Shown here one piece after another: positions 24,431 through 36,500 of a stretch of 64,000 nucleotides of DNA (positions within the stretch are counted from its first letter, which is position 1; each line of letters starts with the position of its first letter). The notes beneath the pieces were generated by a model. It saw nothing but the letters and a program-made list of their open reading frames with translations, was not told where the DNA came from and searched no databases. Position numbers and translations under genes: made by a program. Origin of the DNA: Pomacea canaliculata (taxonomy: Eukaryota; Mollusca; Gastropoda; Architaenioglossa; Ampullariidae); assembly GCF_003073045.1 (NCBI RefSeq), contig NC_037593.1, positions 6,191,525 to 6,255,524 on the forward strand, read 5' to 3'.

Positions 24431-26060
24431 TATCGACACTGACTTCGTCTGCTTAAGATTCTTTATTCTGTTGTAATAATGAAACTGTACGACAGGGACG
24501 CTACTCTTATCACAACACTACTTAACTTAAGAGTTAGCTCCTTCTTCTTTCCCCTTTCATCTGTTGTAAGAGGTGGAAGTGAACGTAGTCACGTTTTTAG
24601 AACCCAATAACAAACAGAAACCATGCAGGAAAAATTTTATTGAACGAAACACCTCAACAAATACTCAAAAACCGATGTTTCTAATTCTAAAACACAGCAT
24701 ATGGTATTCAGCACAGTCCAAGCACAGAGAGGTGATCAACAGATCCCTCAGAAAGTGGAGATCAACATCTGTTCGCTGGGAGACCTGACTACGAGAGCCA
24801 TAATTTACAGGAGAGAGGGACTATTTACAAGGAACTTTTGATACGGGCACAAGCTTTCATCTTGTTCTGGTAGGAGTGAGAAGTTTCAGTTTGGGCCAGC
24901 CTCCATTATCTGCTCTCTCGTGTGGTTTTAAAAGCCAGCCGTATTATCGTTTGCTGGCAATTAAATGCCACTGAAGAACGCCCATTATGTTAGTAGAATT
25001 TTAACGAGGTGGCACTTGCCCTTCATGGCAGTTTCGATTTTATTATCACGTGGGGTGGATATGAAGTCTTTTATTTGGGCTTATAGTCACGATCAGAAGC
25101 TCAAGAATAGCGAGCTGAGTCGGTTGTTACAGCATGTTGGACAGAAGCATATAAACTGTAACTTTTGGGAAGGTTTACACAACACACATTTTCGCTATCG
25201 TCTGTTGTCATTAAGAGCAATAATAGTCCTATAAAGCTAAACCTTGTGATCGAGCTTCAAAGAAAAATTAATGGAAGAATAAAAGTATAAAAAGTCTAGA
25301 CGATTTAGAAGAAAAAGAAATCAGAAACAGCAATAAAATAAGAAATCTAATGAAAAATAGGAAACAAAGAATGAAGAAAGAAAAGTCCCTGTCAATCAAA
25401 CCATGCAAACACAAAACAACAGAAGTTAGTCTATGTCAAAGGGAAATTAAAAAATAAGAAAAGTACAAAGGAAAATAGGAAACAAGGAATGGAAAATATT
25501 TTTTTAATGCTAGCAAACAACTGTTTGATAAGGAAATGGAAAAATGGTGATACTGGGCGTCGTTATCAGCATTCAAGAGTTCTTGGGCCCCATAAGGACT
25601 CATCACTGGCTGAAAAATGGGCTGCTGCTACACTACCATCCCCAGTCTGGAGGGGGATGGAAGCGGGACGTGCATGGGCCTCTTGCAGGTATTCGGAGGG
25701 CTGTCTGTCATTTTTCTACCCCTATACCTCATCCACTTGGGTTTATACACTTGAGTGTATGAACAGCTCTTTCCACGAAAGGTATGTCAAAGGAATCTCC
25801 ATGAAAGACATTGTATTATGAAATAGCAAGTAAATTCAAAGATATCTGATCCTCATCAAGCTCTCCAGAATATTCTGTATTGATCATGGTTAGGTCCTAA
25901 TAACGAGTTGTCTGAGCACGACATATCTGGTGAGATAGATCGTGTGTTCTGTAAAATACACTAGTTTGAAGGTGCTGGGTTCTTGAAGCCAATCTTGCTA
26001 GAGCAGGTGTCCAGATCATCGGATTTTATAACATTCTTATCATCTCGGTATCTCTTCTGA

Positions 26061-26426
26061 TTAGATCACTGAAATGAATATGATGTAGACTGTAAGCAGG
26101 ACTCTTTTTTGTACCAGGCGTTGTGATACAATACCTGCCTGCTGTACAGTTGAACTATCAGTCTTCTCTTTCTGTAGGGTTTCTTCACCTTCGATCTCTC
26201 GAAATACAAAGAAAATGCCGTCAACAAGTGGCGTAATTACATAAACAAGAGCGAAACTGAGCAAACCAGACGACAAACTGCAAACTGCAAAAAGAAGGAC
26301 CAATTCACAAAGAACAACGTAAAAAACAAACAAACCCATATTATGTGGACAGTCCATTACAACTTTAGTTGCACGTTTGCTTCCATTCACTCCTGTATGT
26401 AAGTGATGTTTTGCATTGGCGTCCAT
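26061..26426 (-). CDS. Unrecognised small protein with two predicted membrane segments
   Basis: An uninterrupted frame of 121 residues. The ATG sits in the context GGAATGG. After a polar start of about 30 residues come two closely spaced hydrophobic runs (about 31-50 and 51-72: LFVFYVVLCELVLLFAVCSL, then LLSFALVYVITPLVDGIFFV), a charged stretch EIEGEETLQKEKTD, and a hydrophobic end LLTVYIIFISVI. The spacing would suit a membrane hairpin. I know no family it belongs to, and no splice partner or promoter was found, so it may be chance. Confidence 0.25.
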   Translation of the reverse strand: MDANAKHHLHTGVNGSKRATKVVMDCPHNMGLFVFYVVLCELVLLFAVCSLSSGLLSFALVYVITPLVDGIFFVFREIEGEETLQKEKTDSSTVQQAGIVSQRLVQKRVLLTVYIIFISVI

Positions 26427-27618
26427 TCCTGCTCGGCTCAGACAAAGCGCTATTTGTCAAAAAATGTTGTATTTTAAATGTCAAAATAACATCATTGCTG
26501 ATCTACAAATTATTCTGCAAGATTCCTGACAATTCCAATGGCTACAGGGAAACTGTTTATTGTTTGTCCAAGATGGCATTTCAGTTTTTGTGAGAATGCA
26601 ACAAGTTTTAATTTTGTTGAAACTTCATAAATTACAAAAAGAGACCAACAGATAGAGAAACACAATCATGCAGGATCATCATAACCACTACCACCACCTG
26701 CAAAACACACAGGATCATTTTTCTCAAGGATATGCAGTTTCAGGTTTCATTTAGTATTTTGAACTGATTAATACGCAGTTCCCTATCTTTCTCGAGCGCG
26801 ACACACACGCACACACACTGAAAAGCATTCAAAGTTTTGTTCTTTCGTGATGAAAGGAAACATAAATGCGATTTGTTGAGAGCTGCCAACGAACTATCGC
26901 TGATTGTCACTCGAGTTATGTTTTCTACAATCTTTTCTGCGACAGGATTCACAGCGCATGATGATCCAAAAGAGAAACTGGGATCAAGTTTCTTTCGGCA
27001 AGACTTGAAAGAATCTCGGTGAAGAGCTCTTGGAGACATGCAGTCTGGCTGGTGGTCAGGGGGTAGGGAGAATTCTTTCTGCTGACTCTGATAAAATAAT
27101 TCCAGTTAAAGGGCAGGAAGCTGCTTTGAGGGGTTGGCATAAATCGTGTTACGACATGCAGGCGGCCTTTCACTAGTGAGTAGTGTAGTAGTGTAGTCGA
27201 GCACGGACGTGCGTGCTTGTATGTCTACTCCTCCCCTAGATCTTTCTTGCTCCTTATTTAATACTCACACCTTGATGCCAAGAAACAGCCACTTCCGGTT
27301 CGACAGGACATTCGGTTGACTCACGAGTCAGAGTCAGCAGTCCAGTAGAAATATGAGTGCGTGTAGGCCACGATTACACATCTCTTTGGCGAATCAATGA
27401 AGTCCATCACAATTTATTTATTTAGTTTGGCATGGAGAATGAGATACGTTCGCTTTTACAACCTGTTGGATTTTATTATTTTTATTTCTCGAAAGTTTTA
27501 GACAAGCTGCTCTGTGTTTCTAAAGTAAACATTCGGATAACAGTGACATTTCCACAGCAACAGTTTAGGCACTGTGCACGTTGATGCAGATGCTGTCTGC
27601 AATTTGCTAAATCGGACA

Positions 27619-27633
27619 AGATCACTCTCTCTT

Positions 27634-27665
<32 letters not shown>
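27619..27665. repeat. (CT)n microsatellite
   Basis: An almost pure CT run of about 45 bases with two CTTT interruptions, in intergenic DNA. Confidence 0.9.
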
Positions 27666-28319
27666 GGAGTTAGTTTTCTATCCAGACACCCGTAAAATAC
27701 ACTTGAAAATTCTAGACAAAATGCAACTTGGAACTCTCCGGCTCTCAAGCAAACTGAACTGCAGTGGACATGTGAGTGATGTGTGATGATGTGTGATGTG
27801 GCCGACAAGACGCCATTAACGTAGGAATAGATTTATAAATATACTGTATACAGCCAAGGACAAACGAAAAGTATGCTTCAGGCAATTAAGTATATCGCTT
27901 CTTTTAAAACAATTTTCAAGTAAAAAAAAAAAAAAAACACGCGGAAGTCAAAGGTAAATGTGTGACTGAGAACAGACGTCACTTCCAGAACGAGGCAAGC
28001 GCACGGTCAAGGTCAGAAGATGATTAGCAAGGTTACAACGCTGTAGTAACAGAATGAATTGTGACCATTCCACCACACATCCCCACGGTCTTTTCCCTCT
28101 CATGCAATCCTTATCACAAACGATTTATTAAAGAAGTGAAGCCTGGCACTTTGAGTGGTTTTACAGCATACTGTCAACCGGCAACTAAGTTGTCACACGA
28201 ATGGCGGCCATCAAGAGTTGAATGCAATACATCCTTATAATATACTACTCCGTGGGTGTGTTCTTCATTTTGTTCGACTCTCAAATACATCCAGTTACAC
28301 AGTATCTTGGATTGGACAA

Positions 28320-28680
28320 ACCTCTGCAGCACTGTGCCTGACCATCGACATCAAGAAGACGGAGGTAATGCGGATCAACAACAAGCAAGAAGCTCCACTC
28401 CAACTACATGGGGAATGTATTTCAGAGTCTGACGGTTTCACCTACCTTAGCAGCATAGTCCGCAAAGATGGCGGTACAGATGAAGATGTAAGAAGCCGAA
28501 TAAATATAGCCTGGAGAGTCGTCATTTTGCTCTGACGTCAGATTATTTTCACGTCACACCACAGACGTATATTTAGTTTGCGGTCACTCTATCTGTCAGC
28601 TGTGAAGCGCCTTAATTGAGCTTGTCCAAAAGGGAGGATAAGACGCTATACAAGGAAACTTGTTGTTGTTATTGTTCTTC

Positions 28681-28711
<31 letters not shown>
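28320..28711 (+). mobile_element. LINE 3' end with (TTG)n tail
   Basis: From about 28340 the plus strand reads IDIKKTEVMRINNK, then LHGECISESDGFTYLSSIV and KDGGTDEDVRSRIN, the post-catalytic part of a non-LTR reverse transcriptase. A short 3' region follows with GTGAAGCGCC and AAGACGCTATACAAG, then a TTG repeat tail of about 50 bases at 28661-28711. The (TTG)n tail looks like a true retrotransposition end. The copy is severely 5'-truncated. Confidence 0.75.
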
Positions 28712-28713
<2 letters not shown>

Positions 28714-30525
28714 GTTGGCCTCTAAAATATTTGCAAACCAAAATAATAATGATAAAATATTAAAATATCATTAATCAAAAATTAAGCAACATTGTTATGG
28801 TGCAGATGTTTTAATTAAGGCTATTTTAATATGCTGTGACAGAAGTAAATGACAGTTGAGGGTGTTCGGTTTTTATCTCAGATGAAAGTGTGTTCGATTC
28901 CTAAAATAGTAGGCACTTTTATTTATTTATTATATTTAAAATTCGATTGTTATTTCTGTGAGATCCCACAAAACCGTAGACGAAATAGGGAAAGGAGATA
29001 TTAGCATTAACTCTGTGGTCTGTATGAAACCCGGTATGAGTTAAGAGCACGTTCAGAAATGTCTTTCCAACTTGCTCTGACCTCATTCACGGCCTGATTC
29101 GTTACCTTGGAAGCTGAAGGTCGCACAAAACACAAGGGAGGATTGCGCGTGTGAACGTGTCGCCCGCCGCGCGTGGACTCCCCCCATCTCACAAACACCT
29201 CCTCCGACCTCTCTGGCATCAAGCAGTCTTTAAACAGTCTGCACTAAGCTTCTTTGCGACATCAGCCTCTTCACGTGCCTCCATTTCACTCGTCCTTTCT
29301 GCTGCTCGTGCTTTCCTCGGTGCTGGCAATATTGTGCTTCATTTACCATTCTTGGGATGTTCTGTCCGAAATAAAATAGTATGTCGGAAGTGAACACCTG
29401 CATGGAATTTTGAAGTAAAGATTATGAAAGACCGTTCCTACCCAGGAAGCTTTGCCGGTCTACCTTCTAGAACTGGAAAATATAAACAAGATGTTTCACT
29501 AATTTCAACTGCTTTCGTTCGCTGACTTACTGAAAGTACGAAACTTTCAATTCTAGTGCAGTTCCGAGAGTAATTTTACGCTTGATAAAATTCTAAAATA
29601 TTTTGAGAAAATGTTTTCGTCTATGGAAACAAAGACGCTCTGTGATTGTATTCAAACTTGTTTATATAAGGAGGAAGACTAAGGTATGTCTCATTATTTC
29701 TGGTACTGGATGTGTTTTGTTTATATTAACACCTTCCCCTCTGAGAACTCATCAGCTCCTGTTGGGGAGGGATTGATCCGTCTTGGAAGTTTCTTTGTGA
29801 GTTTTTATTCTATAGCTCAGAAAAGTACTCCCACATTACCAGTAAACTCACGATTTACATTCTGTGATTGAGTTCTGACACCCTTTTAATAGTTCAAAAG
29901 AGCAACAGTGTTAAATTCTTCCATTGAATGAATTAGGGATCACTAAAACGAAGTATAGTTTTTTACGCGCACATCGCGAACGAAACTGGAGAAGAAGATT
30001 TGAACAGAATTAAGAAATGCACTAATGCATTATGATCAGTGTCTAGCTAATAAAACTCAATCTTTCAGTGTACAAAAGTTTTAAAAAATACGATGTTCAC
30101 TGAGGGTTTTTTAGACTTGCAAGCATAAACAAATTATATTTAGAGAGCTGTTTTAATGAATACAAGCAAAACCAGTTTGATATTCGCAAGTTTAAAGTTT
30201 CTGTCAAATGGCGAGACATTTTTATGAACACCACAGTTTGGTTTCCTGGCTTAGATATTTATGTGCGAAAATTTTTTCAGATAGGAGAGAAGGGAGGAAG
30301 ATAATGAGAGTTAATGACTCTTTGAGCCATTCTACATTCTGGAGGTAGTGATTCCTGGGCAGACAAAAATAATTGATGGCAATTTATTTAATGTCGTTGG
30401 ACTGTGCCACCAGAAGTTCACCGTCTAAACTGCTCCCCATTCAATTTGCATAATGATCACGACTCTGTCAAGAAACAGGACAAGAGGGTGACAAGCCGAG
30501 AATCGGTTAGACTCGTTTACTGACA

Positions 30526-33500
30526 ATGGATTTCAAAATGGAGGACTTCTCCACACAGCTTGCAAGCACCACGGACAGAGTGATTTTGAACGTGGGAGGG
30601 AAAGTGTTTTGTACCTCCTGGAGAGCTTGAACCGACTACCTGAGACCAAACTTGGAAAACTCTCCAAAAGTGGTGTGTTCAGCAACGCCAGTGAACTGTT
30701 CTTCGACAGAAACCCGAAAGTGATGCATGGAATTCTGGACCTCTACCGCACGGGGGAGCTTCACCTGCCCAACAACCTCTGCAGCACGTTAATACGAAAG
30801 GTGAGTTCCTTCCACTGAGCCTTGAAGCCTCATAATATATATATTTACATCCTCAATTTTAACCATAATTTTACCTATTGTGTGAATGGTTTTACAACTC
30901 ACTGAACACCCATTCGATAACATGGTGTACACACATACGAACACAAACGTATGACGGCCTGTATTCCATGATTCTGGGACACTAGCATATTTAGTTGTTC
31001 GTTTTTTTTTCTCCTCTTCCTCTGTTTTCCATAAATAAAGTATACCTTTAATTGGACGAATATGGACAATTGTTTGACCAAGTTTAACAGAGGTTTTATA
31101 AATAGAGAGGTCATATGTAAACACTTCCCGTTGTAAAACGAAGTAAATCTGCGATTTGATTATGATATTCAAAGAAATACAGGAGTGGAAGAAGCAGGGA
31201 GGGATTTAGAAGTTTTACATGAAAAATAAAATTTCTAGTGAGCATATATTATAAGTTGTAGGCACTTTTGACCTAGAAAAATCTGTTTCATAATTTCCCA
31301 TGAAGGTAAAAGCTGGGAAGTGCCAGTAGACAGAAAAAGAGGACGAAAGAAGAGAGAGATTATAATTTATATAAAAATATCTGAGCTAAACAAATGCTGC
31401 TTCGAGCGTGCATAATAATTCAAAGAAACTGAAGTTCTAGAAGTTGCTAGAGGATACTCACTGTGAAGGAGGGATAAATAGGTAAGGATGATGGTGAAGG
31501 GTCTTTAGAAGAAAGAGAGGTAGATATAGAGAAAAATGCTTTTAATAACACTATACCGAAAGAGCACGATGTTTTGAGTGCAAGAAGCTGTATCTGTCTA
31601 TTAACATGGAATGAGTAGAGCCTGGCTATGAAAGTAGGATTTCGCGTCGACGACGACGACGACGACGACGACCATGATGATGATGATGATGATGATGATT
31701 TTTTATACTTGTCCAAGGAGCTGGAGTTCTGGGAAGTTCCGGAGGAGCTGATCTCTGAGTGCTGCTGGAAGACATACCAGAGTAGCAAGACGTCCAAATG
31801 CATCATCGACCACATCGATCTCAGCCTCAGCGACCCCTACGGCCTTGCCCACCAGGACGCGCATCACCTCTTCCCCCTCAGCACGCGCCTGTGGCTGGCA
31901 CTGGAACACCCCAACCACTCGCTCAAAGCTAAGGTGCGTGCTGACGTCTCGTGTCTTCTCGTGCCTTGTGCGCTCACGTGACTTCTATTCAATTATCGCG
32001 TTTACGCAATTTGAGCAACAAAATTTGTTTCGCCGCGATGACCGTGAGCACCCCGCTGGCACGTCTGGGGCGGTATTCATTGAGAGAGGTTAAGACACTG
32101 TTCCCAGGTACACCATGGGCAAGTGTCTTGTCTCCGTATCCGTGACCAGATCACGTGGGTGTTGCCTTACTCCTGGCGTTGTAGTTATACTGCAGGGGTA
32201 AATATTCCCTAAATAAAGTAACATAAATCAGTATCTAGATCAGGGGTCTCAAACACGCGGCCCGCGGGCCGAATGCGGCCCGCGAAACATTTTTGTGCGG
32301 CCCTCGGCCACGTCCGCGGTGTATATGTATGTTGTGCTTGGTGATTAACTCCCGCAGTGAAAATTACCCCCGTTATTAGTGACAGAGACAACGTCAACTT
32401 ATTTTAATAAACTAAACTGCCTGTGAATTTAATAAACTACACTAAATGTAATTAATAATTATAAAAACTTTATTTTAGCATTTAACTGCAGTGACAGTAG
32501 TGTTCGTAAAATTTAATGAAAAAACATTTTCTTTTCGTGGTGCGGCCCGCTGACTGGCTGTTACTTTCCACTGCGGCCCACATGCTAATATGAGTTTGAG
32601 ACCCCTGATCTAGATAGTCCGTGGTTACTACGGAGACAAGACTTTTTCCCCTTTATTTCCCCATTTTACCCCTGAGTAACAAGCTTACCTTAGCTTCGTG
32701 AATATGGCCCCTGACGGTTGGAACGCTCCTTCATTAGCTGGGTACAATTTTTAAGACGAAAAGGGAAGTTCTGATTCTTTTCCTGTCAAAAAAACGCTGT
32801 CTTCGAATTAATATCGTGCTGTTGTATCTCCCATGTGGTTCCTTTTTAAGGTTTTGACACTACAGGCAGGGTCATTTTCATTTAAAATGAACTCACTCGA
32901 TAACTGCTCTTTCTGATGTAATCTTATGTCTTCTTCCTCTTCTCTCTCTCTTTCTGTTTCTCCATATTGCCTCGCCGATTTCTGGTACTACTTACACTAG
33001 CAATCAATAGATTGGGGGGATTATTTTTTGTTTTTTGTTTTGCTTTTTAGTTTTTTGCTTTGTTTGTTTTTTTGGGGGTTTTTTTTGGGGTTTTTTTTTT
33101 GTTTTTGTTTTTTGTTTTTTGTTTTTTTTTTTGCTTTTGTTTTTGAATAGACCGTATCGAAGTAAGCTATCTCAGTCTTCATTTCTGCCACAGTGCAGTC
33201 ACTCACACACCGAGTTGTCTCCTCGCTGCTAATGACGCGCGTGACCTCCCCATCAGATGTGACGTTAACCTTTGAAAATGTCTGGTTAACCCGCGTGTTT
33301 GTCAGCTTGTCCGGGTTTTTTTTAATAAACATGCAGAAAGAAAGACTTTCTTGTGCATGTGGATTTCCCTCAACACAGCCCCTGTTTAATGATAATTAAA
33401 ATCTTCAAGCGATGCTCTCCCTGCTGTGAACTAGCAAAAGCGTTTCTTTCAGTGTTCTTATCTGTCAAGTGCAGACTCGTTTAGAATTTGTCCGTACATC

Positions 33501-36500
33501 GGTACCAAGGGGCAAGTGTTTATCAACATGTTACTTCACGGATGATCTAGTGGGGCGCACTCTTGCCTAATGACTGGGTAAAGTTCTTTGCAAGATTCTA
33601 CTCTCCCGAATGTAGAGAACACCCTCCACACCTCTTTATTATCGAGTAACACTCCTACAAACATTCACAGAAAGAAATCAGCAACACAAGCATGAAGACT
33701 GTTCGTGGAAACGTTTACCTTATCAAGGGTAAGCCGGTGGAAGATCTGGAACCATCTGTTAATTAGGGGTAGATTGCAGAAAACGGGATGACACGAGACT
33801 GACCTCATTCAGTGCCGAGCTATGGTCGAGGGCGTGTATCTTGAGATCTAGGGGAGGGAGGTGTTCACCTAGATTCGTGGACAACAGTACGTTTACGCCA
33901 TTCAGCAGAAAAATCCATCTCACTAGACCTTTAAGGAAATCCGCGTTCTCTCGATGATGATATGAAGGTCGTCAAGTTCGCCAGAAGTGGGTCTCGATGA
34001 CGTAGTAATGCTTACCGGGCGTTTACATACTTGAAGTGCTTTCATCGTCATACCTTCCTCATTTTCTTCCACATCATCACCCTCATCATCCTTGATTTGG
34101 CTACGAACGGGAAACGTTTGCAAGAGAACGAGCGAAAGAAAGAAATAAAGTTTGATATATAAATAAAGAAATATAGAATGAATATGTGCATTGTCGACAT
34201 AACCGCCACTGAAATATGCTTTTTTGAAACTGCTTCTGATCGCTGACTGTCAACATGCATATATTATTGTCAGAATATCTTAAGGCATGTGACACAATGT
34301 CTAAAATTCCAAATCGAAGTCACACCAGTGCATTTTTAATAAATCTATTAACATCTAAACTTAAAATACATGTGGCGCAGAATTAATTAAATTATAAAAA
34401 CTAACTGTCAATGTTGTTGGTGATATAATTCCATTCTTGCCAGTGACAATCAATTATCTTTTGCTTAAAACATTTAGTAAACTGCTAGTTGCTTCCACTC
34501 CTCGATTTAGCCACAAGTGTCCAAAACAATACTAAAAAGAATAAGTCCAACCTCTAATCTCCACTTCTGCTTCCCATCACTGTCCAGTCCTTGTAACATT
34601 TTTGTAGTCTCTCTATGCAAGCCTGCGTTGCTCCATTTTTTTCTATTTTTAGCAGCATCTTACACAACATAGTATATGTTAACTAAAAGGGATATCTTCC
34701 AAAATCGTCATGTATCATCATGTGAGGAGTTAAGGTGACCAGACGTCCCGCATTAGGCGGGACAGTCCCGCTTTTGCCCTCGTGTCCAATGTCCCGTTTT
34801 CTGGCTTTCTGACAAGTCCATCAAATGTCCCGGTTGTCTTTTAAAATCTTTTTAAAATGCTGCTTTCTTGGGCTTAGCAGTTTGATGCACGGGAAAAATT
34901 TAGACTAGTGGAGAAATAAAAGGTTAAATACTCGCACGTATTAACTATATTCATTTGTGGATTTCCATATAACCACCTTTTATTCGCTTCTAAGAATCCT
35001 CCTTTTCTGTCTGAGAGGTAATGATGCCTTATGCAATATTCAGTTTATTCTGTAGTCCTGTTACAGTTTCTGGCATCAATATAATATCAAAAATGGAAAG
35101 ATAAATATTTCCATGGAATCGTGGACAAGACAGACAGACGTACAGACGACGCACTTAACGGAAAGTTTGACCGAGATGATCTGAGATTAGAACATGAGGA
35201 GAACCCTCCACAGGAAGCAACGTCTGCATCTTGGATCGTCGTCGTTCTCTTAAAGACATCGTAATAAAGCACATTTATCATTAAGCATCACTCAAGTCTC
35301 GTAAAAAGTGTACATCATCATTGTTATCATCGCTTATTTCTTCATCGTCGTCGCCATCATCATCATCATCTTCTTCTTCTTCTTCTTCTTCTTCTTCTTC
35401 TTCTTCTTCTTCTTCTTCTTCTTCTTCTTCTTCTTCTTCTTCATCATCCCCTCGTTTTAGTCCTTCACACACCTCCGCTTCTTTTCCTAAATTTATCTGG
35501 GGAAAAAAGTTACGGATGACACTTTCAAAATCTGGGATAGAAAGTTAGACAAAAAAGTCGTTGTAAAAAAATGGAAACCAGTATCCAGAGAGACAGCGTG
35601 GATGCTGTGCAGGCTCCCCTCGCCAGTCATTTGCAAGTTAACTAGCAGCAGCTTCAAAACGAAATCTTTGCGTGCTTCTCGCCTATTTCATCTTTCCTCC
35701 TTTCCTTCTGTTTTCTTCTCCTCTCGCTCTCTCTTTCCCCACCCTACCCACCCTCGCATTTCTATCCACAGACAGACAAGGCAGACGGTCATACACAGGC
35801 CACCAGGCAAATATAAAGTCCTGGAGTTTCTAAACTAATCTCATTTTCATGGAAGTCGACAAGGTAGCCTCGAGTGTTTATGCAGGCTGAACAGCAACAG
35901 ATTGTTAAGTTTGATGCCTGTCATACACGGACAGACGGTAGTCAGGATTCCCCTGTTTGAAGCTAAACAGAGCGTGATTGCCAATTCTGCGCATGTCCAA
36001 CAAAAAAAGGGGAGACTGCTAAATATAGACGTTTATATTTTGTATAATGTAGGGAAGTTCATATCCATCACCAGTGTAAATGGTTGCCATAGCGCCCAGT
36101 GGCAGACTAAGCTTGGGCAAGATTTGCCTGTGATGTTTCATCTGTGACTTTATGGATGAATTATGCAAATTGTGCGTGCAGGGCGCACGTGTCGCGCGAC
36201 AGATGCTCTCCGTGTCCCGGATGTGTGGCCGAGCATCAGTGACTGTGGAGGACAGTGTCTCATGCTTGTGACAAAGGGAGGAAGGTCACAGTTTAGCTTA
36301 CTTTCTTGTCTCTGTTTGCCATCCCGGATCATTAGTGAGGCTGACAGATGCCAGGTGCGAGGCGGCAATGAATGTTAAGTACGGGACAACATGAAGTCAA
36401 TCGGTCTCTGAGTAATCGAAGGATTCTGCTTATACCTTCCACCACTTTCATATGCGCACAATTAAACAAGGAATAAGTGTGTGTGTGTGTTCGAATGCTG

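Larger units (their letters stand above)
24431..30525. other. Intergenic between MMAB and the Kv channel gene
   Basis: The upstream regions of two divergent genes. I see no convincing gene. Contents: a doubtful two-TM reading frame at 26061-26426 (-), a (CT)n tract at about 27619-27665 and a LINE 3' end at 28320-28711. Other open frames lack recognisable motifs or splice support. Confidence 0.5.

Noticed and set aside
25489-25821. Two overlapping plus-strand frames
   Set aside because: Composition is not protein-like, no splice signals of note, no motif.
31628-31981. Plus-strand frame starting MKVGFRVDDDD
   Set aside because: The Asp run is microsatellite. Only the part from 31718, the real Kv exon, is coding.
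33021-33332. Lys/Asn-rich and Phe/Leu-rich frames
   Set aside because: Products of a T/G-rich low-complexity tract at about 33030-33145.
35281-35548. Poly-Glu and poly-Ser frames
   Set aside because: Direct translation of the TTC repeat.
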